This document shows, in pieces, positions 17,164 to 26,205 of a DNA stretch of 64,000 bases. Under the pieces are notes generated by a model. The model searched no databases, was not told the DNA's origin, and saw only the letters and a list, made by a program, of their open reading frames with translations. A program made the position numbers and the translations under genes. Source of the DNA: DASUXY01 sp035301985 (lineage in GTDB: Bacteria; Bacillota; Bacilli; Bacillales; Amphibacillaceae); the NCBI GenBank assembly GCA_035301985.1, contig DATGTE010000004.1, forward strand, positions 1 to 64,000, written 5' to 3'. The number at the start of each line of letters is the position of its first letter. Position 1 is the first letter of the stretch.

Positions 17164-18650
17164 TGAATAAGGCTGTAGGTTACGTCAGGGTTAGTACTGA
17201 AAAACAGTTAGATAACACTTCTATTGATAAACAGATTGAAGAAATTGAAAAATATTGCCAACAACACAATCTAACACTAGATGAAATATATGTCGAAGAA
17301 GCACAATCAGGTGCTAGTTTCAAAGGCAGAGATAAATTTAAGGAAATGTATCACAGAATTATTAATCCAGAAGAAAACATCAAATATTTAATTGTTTACA
17401 AACAAGATAGAATTTCAAGAGATTCCTTAGACACCTTGTTTATTTTAAGACGATTGCAATCATTGGATAAACATTTAATTTCTATTGCAGATAATATTAA
17501 TACAGAAGATACTGCATCCAAAATTCTCTCACATATATTAGCCCTAGTAGCAGAGCTTGAAAGAGATTATATACTTATGAGAACTGGAGCAGGGTTAGAA
17601 AAAAGGTTTGAGCGAGGTTATCATAATGGTGGGAGAATTTTTGGGTATCGCTCGATTAATAAAGAGATGCAAATTGTAAAAGAAGAAGCTAAAGTTGTAA
17701 AGTATATCTTTCATAAATACACAATTCATGGCTGGGGATATAGAAAGATTGCTCATAACCTTAACATACAAGGAATAACTACTATAAACAATAAACCTTG
17801 GACAATAACTGCTGTAAAAACTATTCTTGAAAATAAATTTTACGCTGGTTTTGTAAAATGGAGGGGAGAGTATAATAAAGGAGTGCATGATAGTATAATA
17901 AGTACAGAACTTTGGAATAAGACCAGAAAAGTTCAGTCACTAAGAAGCTATATGCCACAAAAAATTCACGCAGGTAGTTTTCCTTTAAGTGGCATCCTTA
18001 AATGCCCAGAATGTCATTCCTCCATGGTACAAGCAAATGCAAGTAAAAAGTACAAATATTATCAATGTAATGGAAATAAAAATAGTGGCAGAACAGTATG
18101 CTCCTCTAATCTTGTTAACAAGGAAACGATAGAAAGTAATGTACTAAATAAAGTATTCCTCTATTTAAGCTCATTAAATTTAAAACCTCAAATCCTATCT
18201 TCCATAAATTCCACAATATTTGAAGAACTTAACCCAACAGAACAAAGGATCACACAAATCCAAGAAAAATTGCATGAAATAAATAAAAGAAAGAAAAACT
18301 CACTTGAATTATTTGAAGAAGGAATAATTGATAAAGAAATAATAAAAAGCCGTTTTCAGGAATTAAAAAAGATAGAAGAGGAATATCGTATAATAGAAAA
18401 AGATTTGCAAGTAAAATTGAAACAAAAGAATAACACAAAACTTTCCGATATTGTAGAATGGGCTTTAAAAAACATTGAAAAATTTTATAATATATTGTCT
18501 GAACATGAACAAAAAGAATTTATTCACAAGGTTGTCAAGGAAATCACAGTAAATCATGGTGAAAAACCTAAATTTCGTACTCTCAAGTCCATTGTCTTTC
18601 ACTTTAAAGATATTGACCACATTAATAACAGTAGCAAGTTTTCTGCATAG
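17163..18650 (+). CDS. Large serine recombinase, first of a tandem pair
   Basis: 495 residues. The resolvase domain (1-150) starts AVGYVRVSTEKQ with catalytic Ser11 and continues with the YKQDRISRD arginine motif. The recombinase domain follows (about 160-260). A zinc ribbon with CPEC and paired cysteines is near 278-315, then a coiled coil (about 355-425) typical of large serine integrases. It shares its architecture with the second recombinase but is clearly a different sequence. Paired large serine recombinases with one att site are known from staphylococcal SCC elements (CcrA/CcrB); I infer an analogous two-protein integrase, without claiming homology at that level. Confidence 0.9.
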   Translation: MNKAVGYVRVSTEKQLDNTSIDKQIEEIEKYCQQHNLTLDEIYVEEAQSGASFKGRDKFKEMYHRIINPEENIKYLIVYKQDRISRDSLDTLFILRRLQSLDKHLISIADNINTEDTASKILSHILALVAELERDYILMRTGAGLEKRFERGYHNGGRIFGYRSINKEMQIVKEEAKVVKYIFHKYTIHGWGYRKIAHNLNIQGITTINNKPWTITAVKTILENKFYAGFVKWRGEYNKGVHDSIISTELWNKTRKVQSLRSYMPQKIHAGSFPLSGILKCPECHSSMVQANASKKYKYYQCNGNKNSGRTVCSSNLVNKETIESNVLNKVFLYLSSLNLKPQILSSINSTIFEELNPTEQRITQIQEKLHEINKRKKNSLELFEEGIIDKEIIKSRFQELKKIEEEYRIIEKDLQVKLKQKNNTKLSDIVEWALKNIEKFYNILSEHEQKEFIHKVVKEITVNHGEKPKFRTLKSIVFHFKDIDHINNSSKFSA

Positions 18651-18677
18651 AAAGGAGAACATCCTTTCTATTTTTTT
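18648..18677 (+). terminator. Terminator between the two recombinase genes
   Basis: TAGAAAGGA and TCCTTTCTA form a 9-bp stem whose left arm includes the stop codon of the first recombinase, followed by a T7 run. The second recombinase therefore depends on readthrough or its own promoter in the following 45 bases. Confidence 0.75.
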
Positions 18678-18723
18678 GTGTCTTATGTAAAATATTATTA
18701 AATCTAGTGAAGGAGGAAATGTA

Positions 18724-20421
18724 TTGAATCAAATTAAACGAGTTGCTTTATATTGTCGTGTTAGTACAGAGGAACAAGCAAATGAGGGCTACAGTATCTC
18801 TGCCCAATTACAAGTTTTACGTCAGTATACACAATTGTATGGTTGGGAAATTGCAGAGGAGTATATTGATGAAGGTAGAAGTGGTAAGAATGTCAAAGGA
18901 CGTCCTGCAATGCGTAAACTCGTTGAAGATGTTGAAAAGGATAAGTTTCAAGCTGTTATAGTGTGGAAGATTTCACGTCTCTCACGTAATATGTTAGACA
19001 CTCTCAAACTATTAGATAAATTTGAGAAGTATAGAGTTAAGTTTATTTCTTATTCGGAGAACTTTGACACAAGCACCCCCATTGGCCGCCTTGTTCTTCA
19101 ACTTATGGCTTCAATCGCTGAAATGGAACGTAATACTTTAGCAGAAAACGTAAAACTAGGAATGAAACAAAGGGCATTAGAAGGGTACTGGAACGGGGGG
19201 ATTGTATTTGGCTATGACCATTCTGATAAGAAAAAACTCGTTATCAATCATAAAGAAGCAGAAGTCGTAAAGATGATTTTTAATATGTATGCTAATGGTA
19301 AGGGATTGAGAGCAATTTCCAATCACTTAAATAAAGCAGGCTATAAGACAAAACGTGATCGCTATTTTTCGATTAATGGTGTAGCACAAATATTAGACAA
19401 TCCTGTATATAATGGAAAAATAAGATGGTTACAATTTGAAAATTGGGATACACAAAGAAGAAAAGGGAAGAATCCTAATCCGATTCGAGTAGAAGGGAAA
19501 CACGAAGCAATTATCTCTGATGAATTATGGAGTATTGTGCAAGCAAGGAGAAAGAGTAGATCATTTAAACAACGCCAGTCCAATGAACCTTTCCTATTAA
19601 GCGGTTTATTACGTTGTCCCGATTGCGGAAAAGGGATGGTTCCTTCAATAACCACTCGAAGAAATAAAGACGGAGAAAAACGAAAGTATCGTTATTATGT
19701 CTGCGGTGATTTTCACAATAAAGGATCGGTTGCTTGTAGGTCAAACTCCGTAAAAGCCTACGATGCAGAGGATTTAGTAATTAAGAGAATTGAAACATTT
19801 CTATCTAAAAAAAAGTTGTATAAAACACTACAAGACTTGAATTTACAATCAGTTAACGCTCACAGTAAACTTAATCAAGAATTGGAAGACATAGAAAAAT
19901 GCTTGTCCGAAATAAAATCCATAGAGAACCGCTATCTAGAAGCATTTGAAAAAAATACTTTACCAACACAAATACTACAAGACAGGTTACAGGAAATGAG
20001 TCTTGAAAAAGAAGAATTAGAACAAAAGAAAAATGAAATAGCTATACAACTAAGTTCTAATGACTCTAAAGTAATACAACCAGAGCTAATTGAGACGCTA
20101 CTTGAACGATTTCTCTCTATCTACACTAAAACCTCACGAGAGAATAAAAAACAATTACTTCAGCACTTAATTAAGCAAATAACTATAAAGCAACTTAAAG
20201 ATAAATCACGAACAATAAATGAAATTGAGCTCGAGTTTGACTTTACAGAAGTTAACATATCCAAAACCTTTATACTAATCCACTTGTTGTATCGAGAAAC
20301 GGATAATGAACATACATTTTCAATACCCGCTTCCGACAAAGAATTACCACATTATCTTCAACAATTTTTGCCTCTACTTATGGTACGGTTCACCGTAATG
20401 TATCTAAGTGCGGTTTTTTAA
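18724..20421 (+). CDS. Large serine recombinase (probable element integrase)
   Basis: 565 residues, TTG start with AAGGAGG upstream. The resolvase domain begins RVALYCRVSTEEQ with catalytic Ser14, followed by WKISRLSR. The recombinase domain spans about 160-270. A zinc ribbon (CPDC...YYVCG...ACRSN) is near 299-340, then a long coiled coil. The last eight codons lie beyond attR (20376-20396) and so come from host DNA. In the excised circle the frame would instead close three codons after the core (TVVI, then TAA at 491-493), giving 560 residues. It is the gene nearest an attachment site, as expected for the integrase. Confidence 0.92.
   Translation: MNQIKRVALYCRVSTEEQANEGYSISAQLQVLRQYTQLYGWEIAEEYIDEGRSGKNVKGRPAMRKLVEDVEKDKFQAVIVWKISRLSRNMLDTLKLLDKFEKYRVKFISYSENFDTSTPIGRLVLQLMASIAEMERNTLAENVKLGMKQRALEGYWNGGIVFGYDHSDKKKLVINHKEAEVVKMIFNMYANGKGLRAISNHLNKAGYKTKRDRYFSINGVAQILDNPVYNGKIRWLQFENWDTQRRKGKNPNPIRVEGKHEAIISDELWSIVQARRKSRSFKQRQSNEPFLLSGLLRCPDCGKGMVPSITTRRNKDGEKRKYRYYVCGDFHNKGSVACRSNSVKAYDAEDLVIKRIETFLSKKKLYKTLQDLNLQSVNAHSKLNQELEDIEKCLSEIKSIENRYLEAFEKNTLPTQILQDRLQEMSLEKEELEQKKNEIAIQLSSNDSKVIQPELIETLLERFLSIYTKTSRENKKQLLQHLIKQITIKQLKDKSRTINEIELEFDFTEVNISKTFILIHLLYRETDNEHTFSIPASDKELPHYLQQFLPLLMVRFTVMYLSAVF
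20376..20396 (+). repeat. attR candidate: right 21-bp repeat of the integrated element
   Basis: An exact copy of 463-483, lying inside the 3' end of the second serine recombinase. Sequence to the left is element DNA. To the right, the arm after the GT core (AATGTATCTAAG) differs from attL and should be the host half-site. Confidence 0.82.
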
Positions 20422-20748
20422 ATATAAAGCACTAAAAAATTCAAGCTTACCATAGATAAGTCCTATAAAAGCGATGAAATCTTTAGCATATAATACCACA
20501 TTTTTAGAATATGATACGGTTGTTGGGTGAGTATTGCGGACAGATTGAGCCAGTGAATGCGGGTGAGAGAGCCCCTTGTGTAGCTTAAAAAAAGATTGAT
20601 TGTTTCAGAAAGCGAATATTCGACTCAAGCACCCGATAGTTTAAATGCGAGTTAAATTAGATAATTAACTACTACATTATAGATAATTAGGAGAAGAGAC
20701 CTCTTTAATAAAAATATGCCATCTGTACTTTGTGCAACTATCAGTTAT
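20397..20748. other. Right flank of the element, no gene seen
   Basis: Apart from the last eight codons of the recombinase, I see no open frame with a start and ribosome site, no tRNA and no obvious repeat. With 1-462 this is the presumed original host locus. Confidence 0.4.
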
Positions 20749-21492
20749 TTATTTGTTCTCCTTTCTGTCTCTTTCCTTAACTCTTTGGAGATGTGCCATC
20801 ATGTCATTTTTGGTGTTATTATAAACTTCTACTAATTTAGGTGATGCATTAGCCTTTTTATCAATTTTTTCCAGAAAACTTGTTATTTGCTCTGTTAGAT
20901 CCTGGTAAAACAATTGAGCAGAATACTCTTGTCCGCCTTTGATTAGTCCTAAATAAGAAATAAAATGAGAGACTGTTATTTTTTTATCTGATTCGGAATT
21001 CTCTTCAAAGGACTCTAAAAACAGATCATGACAAGGCACAAATATTTCCTCAAGATCTTTCATATACTTATGTATCCATTTACATAATTCTAATTCCTCT
21101 TTTGATAGATGCATTGCCCAATTCTCATATTCGTAAATATCAAACATGTCACGTTGAAATTCTTCTTTAAAATTAACACGTTGAAGTCTTAGATATATCC
21201 TGATAATATTTGCATTATGGATTAAAGCTCTTTGTGATATTTCACCACCGAGTGATGCTCTTTGTCGTATTTCTGAAGAATTAGATGAATCTTCCCCTTC
21301 GGCAATTAATTCAGCTACTAATTCTGAATATCTATCACTCCATAGATTATGAATATTATCATACAGTTGTACTCTCCATGATTGTCTCTCCATAAAGGTG
21401 AATAGTTTAGTGTGGATTTGATTCGCTTCCACTTCTAACTTTTTATTCTTAGTATTAAAATCTTTAATGAAATCTACTAAAATTGACCACAT
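20749..21492 (-). CDS. Hypothetical protein next to the FRG gene
   Basis: 247 residues, almost entirely helical, acidic, with many aromatic residues (MWSILVDF, ERQSWRVQLY, YEYENWAMHL). No catalytic motif, signal peptide or membrane segment is seen. AAGGAG precedes the ATG. It lies 207 bases downstream of the FRG-domain gene on the same strand, so they may form a two-gene unit, although one of the 20-bp repeats lies between them. Function unknown. Confidence 0.6.
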   Translation of the reverse strand: MWSILVDFIKDFNTKNKKLEVEANQIHTKLFTFMERQSWRVQLYDNIHNLWSDRYSELVAELIAEGEDSSNSSEIRQRASLGGEISQRALIHNANIIRIYLRLQRVNFKEEFQRDMFDIYEYENWAMHLSKEELELCKWIHKYMKDLEEIFVPCHDLFLESFEENSESDKKITVSHFISYLGLIKGGQEYSAQLFYQDLTEQITSFLEKIDKKANASPKLVEVYNNTKNDMMAHLQRVKERDRKENK

Positions 21493-21648
21493 ATTTTTCT
21501 CCTTCTTTGATTAGCTCTGGTAAAAAATCTTAATACTCCCACAATCTTACCCCTATATTTCAATAGAAAGAGTGCGGTCTCCTTCTTACAGAAACGCACC
21601 CTTTAATTTAAGTACATTATTTCACAATGTTAAAGCAGTTAGATATAG

Positions 21649-21668
21649 TTTGTTGCGTAATATCGAGT
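21649..21668 (+). repeat. Imperfect 20-bp repeat, left copy flanking the FRG gene
   Basis: TTTGTTGCGTAATATCGAGT here matches TTTGTTGCGCAGTATCAAGT at 23814-23833 at 17 of 20 positions in the same orientation. The pair encloses only the FRG gene, with 31 bases to its stop and 128 beyond its start. Confidence 0.5.
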
Positions 21669-21699
21669 ATCGTTGTACTACGCAGGTAATGAGTTTATA

Positions 21700-23685
21700 T
21701 TAAATTTCAATCTCTTCGGTATAACTTACTGTCGGTCCAATACCGGTTCTATCCACATATTTACCTTTTAAGTTCTCATACTCTATTCCTGCTTTAAGCA
21801 CAAATTCTTTATTTTGAACTGAAGGGATGGAAAGTGAAATATTTACATTATACTTTCCTTTTTCGAACCCGGTACCTTCTTTACCGAGTCTGCCAAAATC
21901 AAATCTTCCATTTTCTACTATCGACTTATTCTGAGCCATTAGTAAACCATTAGAATTTCTCAAGGAAATCATTAGTGATGCCTCATCAAAGAGATTAGTC
22001 ATTCCACTTATATTTACTGTATTGTCACTGTTTCGGTAAATATTAAGATTAAAATTAACATCCAAGCCATCCGGATTTAGTGGTATTGTTTGCTTATATT
22101 GATACTCTTTTCTTTTTATTTTTTCTGGATCAAATTCATCGTACTCGTCATTTGAAAGATAAATGGTCTTCTTCCAATATGTTGCCTGTTCCTTTATTCT
22201 ATCAAAATGTAACTTAGCATCCTTAATACAATTTGAAATCTGGTATCTTCTTGTACGTGAATTTAAACCTTCTTTTTTCAGCCACAAGACTAGATTATCC
22301 AGATGTAAAGCTAGTTCATCAAAATTGTTCAAGTATTTATTAAATTCTTCATTTCTTGATAGCCCATAATCACCGAACTTAAGAAATAATTTAGTAATTA
22401 CACTTGCATTATCAAAAGCATACAATTCTAAATCTTTCATGTACCCACTCTCAAATAAACTTAACATATATTTATAGTGGGGTTCTAATTCTTCAAATGT
22501 TTTCATGTTTTGGGTAAAAAGAATTTTATCTTCTACAAAGGCATACTCATCATAATAATCTGCCATTGTACTATAAGACTTTTCGAAGCGCCATATATAG
22601 CCTAATTCATCCACTTCCCCGACAACATGTGGCTTGTATCTATGATCTAATGATTCTCTAATCCATTGGCCTCTAATCATCCAATTTCGCATAATATAGT
22701 CATCACCATTTTTTGCAATATAGACCCATACAACATCGTTTGTCCTTTTATATTGTTCAATAATTTGAACTCCAATATGCTTTACTTCGTCGATGCGCAG
22801 AACTTTATTTAATACTACCACGATAGAGCAGCGTCTAGCACCTGCGTGAGAAGTATCTTCTACTTCAAGAATGTTATATGTATCCTCTAGATTAAAAACT
22901 ATTTTTTTATACTTTTCCTTCAAATAATCAGCAACCGAAGGAAACTCTGGATATATCGTTGTCTCATTAATATTATACTTTTCATCCAATTCTTTTTTTA
23001 CTGCTTGTTTATGTTCAAAAGGAACTCTTATAACCATTGTAGGTTCTATTGAATCAAGGTGTAATACAGATTTCTTTATCTCTTTTCCTATTACCTCATT
23101 ACCGCAGATTGCAAAAGTTCCTTTCTGTGAAAATAACCTTTTATTAGATTTTTGAAGTTCTACGGAGTGATTTATAAATGCGCTTTCTGATGCAAATTCT
23201 AATATTTCATCTTCTGTTATACTCTCTGAATAGCATTCTAAATAGGAATTTTTTATCCCTTCAATTTCAAATGATTCTAATGTTGCAAGGAGTGATAATA
23301 ACTTCACCCTCTTATCATTTAAGGAAAGCTCCGACTGAATAAATACATATACATTCCCAGGTGATTTACTATCAACTTTTTGCACTGCGAAAAAAAGTGC
23401 TACTAATGGGTCAATTGTCATATCTACAAGTCTTGTTGGTATTCCATAATGTTGCATTTTAGATAAGCGCTCAATTGGAGAGATTAGACCCTCAAACTCT
23501 ACAGCTCTCATTTTTACAGCTTCTCTGTAGATAGAGTGTTCATTTTTTGTGTATCCTGAGTCCCTGGAAATACTCGATGTGATACTTTTATGTTCTTCTG
23601 ATTGACCTCTATAGAAGACATTATTATAAATATCGTAGCGCGACAGCTTTTTCAAATAATCATCTACAGTATTAACTTGCTCCAT
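21700..23685 (-). CDS. FRG-domain protein, possible defence gene
   Basis: 661 residues. The N-terminal FRG domain is clear: FYRGQS at 24-29, MQHYGIPTRLVDMT at 76-89 and DPLVALFFAV at 91-100. The middle (about 240-480) is mixed and unrecognised. The last 110 residues (LNPDGLDVNFNLNIYRNS onward) look like an all-beta domain, perhaps an interaction module. FRG domains occur in many uncharacterised proteins of defence islands and their activity is not established. The ATG follows GGGGGATT. It is flanked by imperfect 20-bp repeats and abuts a broken dehydrogenase gene, both consistent with recent insertion. Confidence 0.65.
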   Translation of the reverse strand: MEQVNTVDDYLKKLSRYDIYNNVFYRGQSEEHKSITSSISRDSGYTKNEHSIYREAVKMRAVEFEGLISPIERLSKMQHYGIPTRLVDMTIDPLVALFFAVQKVDSKSPGNVYVFIQSELSLNDKRVKLLSLLATLESFEIEGIKNSYLECYSESITEDEILEFASESAFINHSVELQKSNKRLFSQKGTFAICGNEVIGKEIKKSVLHLDSIEPTMVIRVPFEHKQAVKKELDEKYNINETTIYPEFPSVADYLKEKYKKIVFNLEDTYNILEVEDTSHAGARRCSIVVVLNKVLRIDEVKHIGVQIIEQYKRTNDVVWVYIAKNGDDYIMRNWMIRGQWIRESLDHRYKPHVVGEVDELGYIWRFEKSYSTMADYYDEYAFVEDKILFTQNMKTFEELEPHYKYMLSLFESGYMKDLELYAFDNASVITKLFLKFGDYGLSRNEEFNKYLNNFDELALHLDNLVLWLKKEGLNSRTRRYQISNCIKDAKLHFDRIKEQATYWKKTIYLSNDEYDEFDPEKIKRKEYQYKQTIPLNPDGLDVNFNLNIYRNSDNTVNISGMTNLFDEASLMISLRNSNGLLMAQNKSIVENGRFDFGRLGKEGTGFEKGKYNVNISLSIPSVQNKEFVLKAGIEYENLKGKYVDRTGIGPTVSYTEEIEI

Positions 23686-23810
23686 CTAATCCCCCACTTG
23701 ATAATAGAATTTTTGTTAATTAGAGACCCTCTATATACTTATTATCTTAACATAAATATCCTATTTTCTATTCGGCTAGTATTATTACAATCTAACTTCC
23801 ATATAAAAAT

Positions 23811-24128
23811 TTATTTGTTGCGCAGTATCAAGTCTGCTATTAAGCAATGATGACATTCTTTTTGAACTAAACCCCTTTTTTCAACAAAAAGTTTTTCTGA
23901 GGAAACTCCAGCATTATTTACTAACACATCAATCGAACCGAACTTCTCTTTGACGTCTTTAGCAAATGTGTCCCAAGCTTCATTTGAAGAAATATCTAAT
24001 CTCATTCGGTGAACATTTTCTTTTTCACTTGCTTTTTCTAAAGCCTCTTCATTACTATCTGCTGCGATCACAGTCGCTCCTTCTCTTTGAAACAATCCAC
24101 TTCGTTTCATACAGTTCCTCATCCACAC
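23811..24128 (-). pseudogene. Truncated short-chain dehydrogenase/reductase
   Basis: The frame keeps the central SDR signature (REGATVIAADSNEEALEKA, then DVLVNNAGVSSEKLF). The N-terminal TGxxxGIG cofactor loop is missing, replaced by MRNCMKRSGLF, and the protein departs from the family right after NNAGVSSEKLF, losing the Tyr-x-x-x-Lys catalytic site. The 3' breakpoint falls next to the repeat at 23814-23833, suggesting that insertion or deletion at the island border destroyed the gene. Confidence 0.8.
23814..23833 (+). repeat. Imperfect 20-bp repeat, right copy flanking the FRG gene
   Basis: Partner of 21649-21668 (17 of 20 identical). It coincides with the breakpoint of the dehydrogenase remnant. 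Confidence 0.5.
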
Positions 24129-24216
24129 ATTAACCCTTTATCTAAATCTTAAACCAATGAACGATTTGGCTGTCTTTACATATGATTACAACGAGCTCAT
24201 TGTAGCTAAGCTATCT

Positions 24217-25305
24217 CTATGAACCCAACCACATGCGAATCATTTTTTTACATACATTCGCAAGCGGAATTCGGTCTGTGTTACAGAGGAGAACGATCGC
24301 AAATTGATGCGCGGGCACCATCGCTACAAAACTACTCACACCTAAAGACTGTCCGGCATGTTCGACAACGTGTAAATCATGTTGCTCACGAATCGTCCAT
24401 CCGAGCCCATAACTCAGCCCCTCTTCCCTTTTTGCATGCGCCGTCTGCATGTTACGAAGGTTTGAGGTTGTTAACCACTTCCCACTTTTATCCATATGAT
24501 GTATTAAATAAGTTGACAAATCGTTCGCTGTCGAATAGATATACCCGACAGGGGCGCCTAACGAATTTTCTGGAAGCGGTACGGCGATCGATTGTCCGAT
24601 TGTTTTTAAATAATAACCGGCGACATCGGTCTCACGAGAAGAAAACGTCGGATTAATAAACGTTCGATCCATTCGTAATGGCTGTAAAATATGTTTCTTT
24701 ACGTAATCTTCCCAGCACATACCGCTCACTTTTTCTAACACATCGCTAGCGATGACATACGCATCCGAACAGTATGCAAACCTTTCTCCAGGTGAGGCTA
24801 CTAAACGGACATGTGCAAAATATCGCGTAATGTCCTCTCTCGTTTGAATCGTAGCAATCTTTTCTTTTGGAAACTGTTCGTGCATGACTTTATATTCCGG
24901 CATGTTTTTTGTAAAAGCATAAAAGTTGGGATCTAATGATGCTACGAGCCAAAGATCCTCTGGAAAACCTGCCGTATGACTTAATAGATGCCGCGTCGTA
25001 ATGTTCTCATAATCCCCATGCTTCGTTCGGAAATAAGGTAAAAATTCGATGATTGGCGTGTCCAAAGAAAAGTCCGTTTCTTCCTCTAAATGGACAAGCG
25101 CACTAGCTGTAAAGCTTTTCGTAATGTTTTGAATCGAAAAGATCGTATCACCTGTTACAACGGACCGCTTCGCATCTAACATGCCAAATCCTTGACTGTA
25201 TACGATTTCCTCGCCCGCCACGATATTTGCTGCTAATCCCGGGATTTGATGACTATGTCGATATGTCGTCAATAATTGATCGAACTCTGTTAATTTTTCT
25301 TTCAT
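24217..25305 (-). CDS. Beta-lactamase-family serine hydrolase lacking the catalytic serine
   Basis: 362 residues from the ATG at 25305, which has GGAG eight bases upstream. The fold is that of class C beta-lactamase-like serine hydrolases (IFSIQNITKSFTASAL, LSHTAGFPED, VVEHAGQSLGV). The SxxK motif reads NITK: the nucleophile position is AAC (Asn) instead of Ser. The YxN motif reads YCS, so its Asn is also lost. The HxG motif survives as HAG. The frame is otherwise intact and full length. It is probably a catalytically dead relative, either recently decaying or reused for binding. No signal peptide is visible, so it should be cytoplasmic. Confidence 0.85.
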   Translation of the reverse strand: MKEKLTEFDQLLTTYRHSHQIPGLAANIVAGEEIVYSQGFGMLDAKRSVVTGDTIFSIQNITKSFTASALVHLEEETDFSLDTPIIEFLPYFRTKHGDYENITTRHLLSHTAGFPEDLWLVASLDPNFYAFTKNMPEYKVMHEQFPKEKIATIQTREDITRYFAHVRLVASPGERFAYCSDAYVIASDVLEKVSGMCWEDYVKKHILQPLRMDRTFINPTFSSRETDVAGYYLKTIGQSIAVPLPENSLGAPVGYIYSTANDLSTYLIHHMDKSGKWLTTSNLRNMQTAHAKREEGLSYGLGWTIREQHDLHVVEHAGQSLGVSSFVAMVPAHQFAIVLLCNTDRIPLANVCKKMIRMWLGS

Positions 25306-25362
25306 ATCTATCACTCCGTATACCTTATATCATATTTCCGATTCGCTTTTCTCCACTCGCGT

Positions 25363-25959
25363 TCAATCCATGCTTGTTTGTTCGAGATGTTTCGTACAAT
25401 TATGTAACTCCATCTGCCAACCTTCCTCTGTCCGAACGACAGAAGTGACTGAGGTATTTTTTAACGATTGGTCTAAAAAATCATCGTTTTTTGGCATGAG
25501 TGCTTTGACAACCCGTTTGATCAACGATCCATGACTGACGATTAAAATATTTTTCTCTGGATGACGTGCGATCGTATCTTTTACAAACGACAATCCTCGT
25601 TCAATGACACGAGCATCACTTTCAATACCGACGTCCACCTCTCGCCAATTTTTACCCCATTTCAGAATGCGCTCTTCCTCTGTCGTACCTGCCGTTCGCC
25701 CACTATCACGTTCTCGAAGACGTGAATCCCAATAGATAGCGACATGGTCTAAATATTTACCGATGATATGTGTCGTTTGTTGCGCTCGTCGTAAATCACT
25801 CGAATATAAAACATCCCACTCTTCTCTAGACAATCGCTTAGCAAGAAGATGTGCTTCCGCTCTTCCATCTTCATCTAAAGGAATATCCAAGATGCCTTGT
25901 GAACGCTTTTCTTTATTCCAAGCTGTTTGTCCATGGCGAATAAATCCGATTCGAATCAA
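25363..25959 (-). CDS. Histidine phosphatase (phosphoglycerate-mutase superfamily)
   Basis: 198 residues with a TTG start (LIRIGFIRHG) after AAAGGA. The phosphohistidine motif RHGQTAWN is at 8-15, a supporting Arg lies in SDLRRAQQT, and the second catalytic His is in ILIVSHGSLIKR near 140. Members include alpha-ribazole phosphatases, phosphoserine phosphatases and broad phosphatases; the substrate cannot be told from sequence. It lies 57 bases upstream of the serine hydrolase on the same strand, so the two may be co-transcribed. Confidence 0.85.
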   Translation of the reverse strand: MIRIGFIRHGQTAWNKEKRSQGILDIPLDEDGRAEAHLLAKRLSREEWDVLYSSDLRRAQQTTHIIGKYLDHVAIYWDSRLRERDSGRTAGTTEEERILKWGKNWREVDVGIESDARVIERGLSFVKDTIARHPEKNILIVSHGSLIKRVVKALMPKNDDFLDQSLKNTSVTSVVRTEEGWQMELHNCTKHLEQTSMD

Positions 25960-26205
25960 TCCGTATCCATTCCTTTCTCCTACATGTCACGTCATGCTAT
26001 CATTCTAGCCATCTCTAGTGTACCAAAGCAACATTCAAACCATAAAAAATCAGGAATGATGAATGGGCACGTTCGATCCTTCTCCCATCCAAATGAAAGA
26101 ATATCGTTGATGTTTGAAAACATATTGACAAACAAATCAAGAGAAGCTAAAGACAAATTATGATACGATAAATGCGCATCATGTTAATAGTTAGGAGGTC
26201 ATGAA

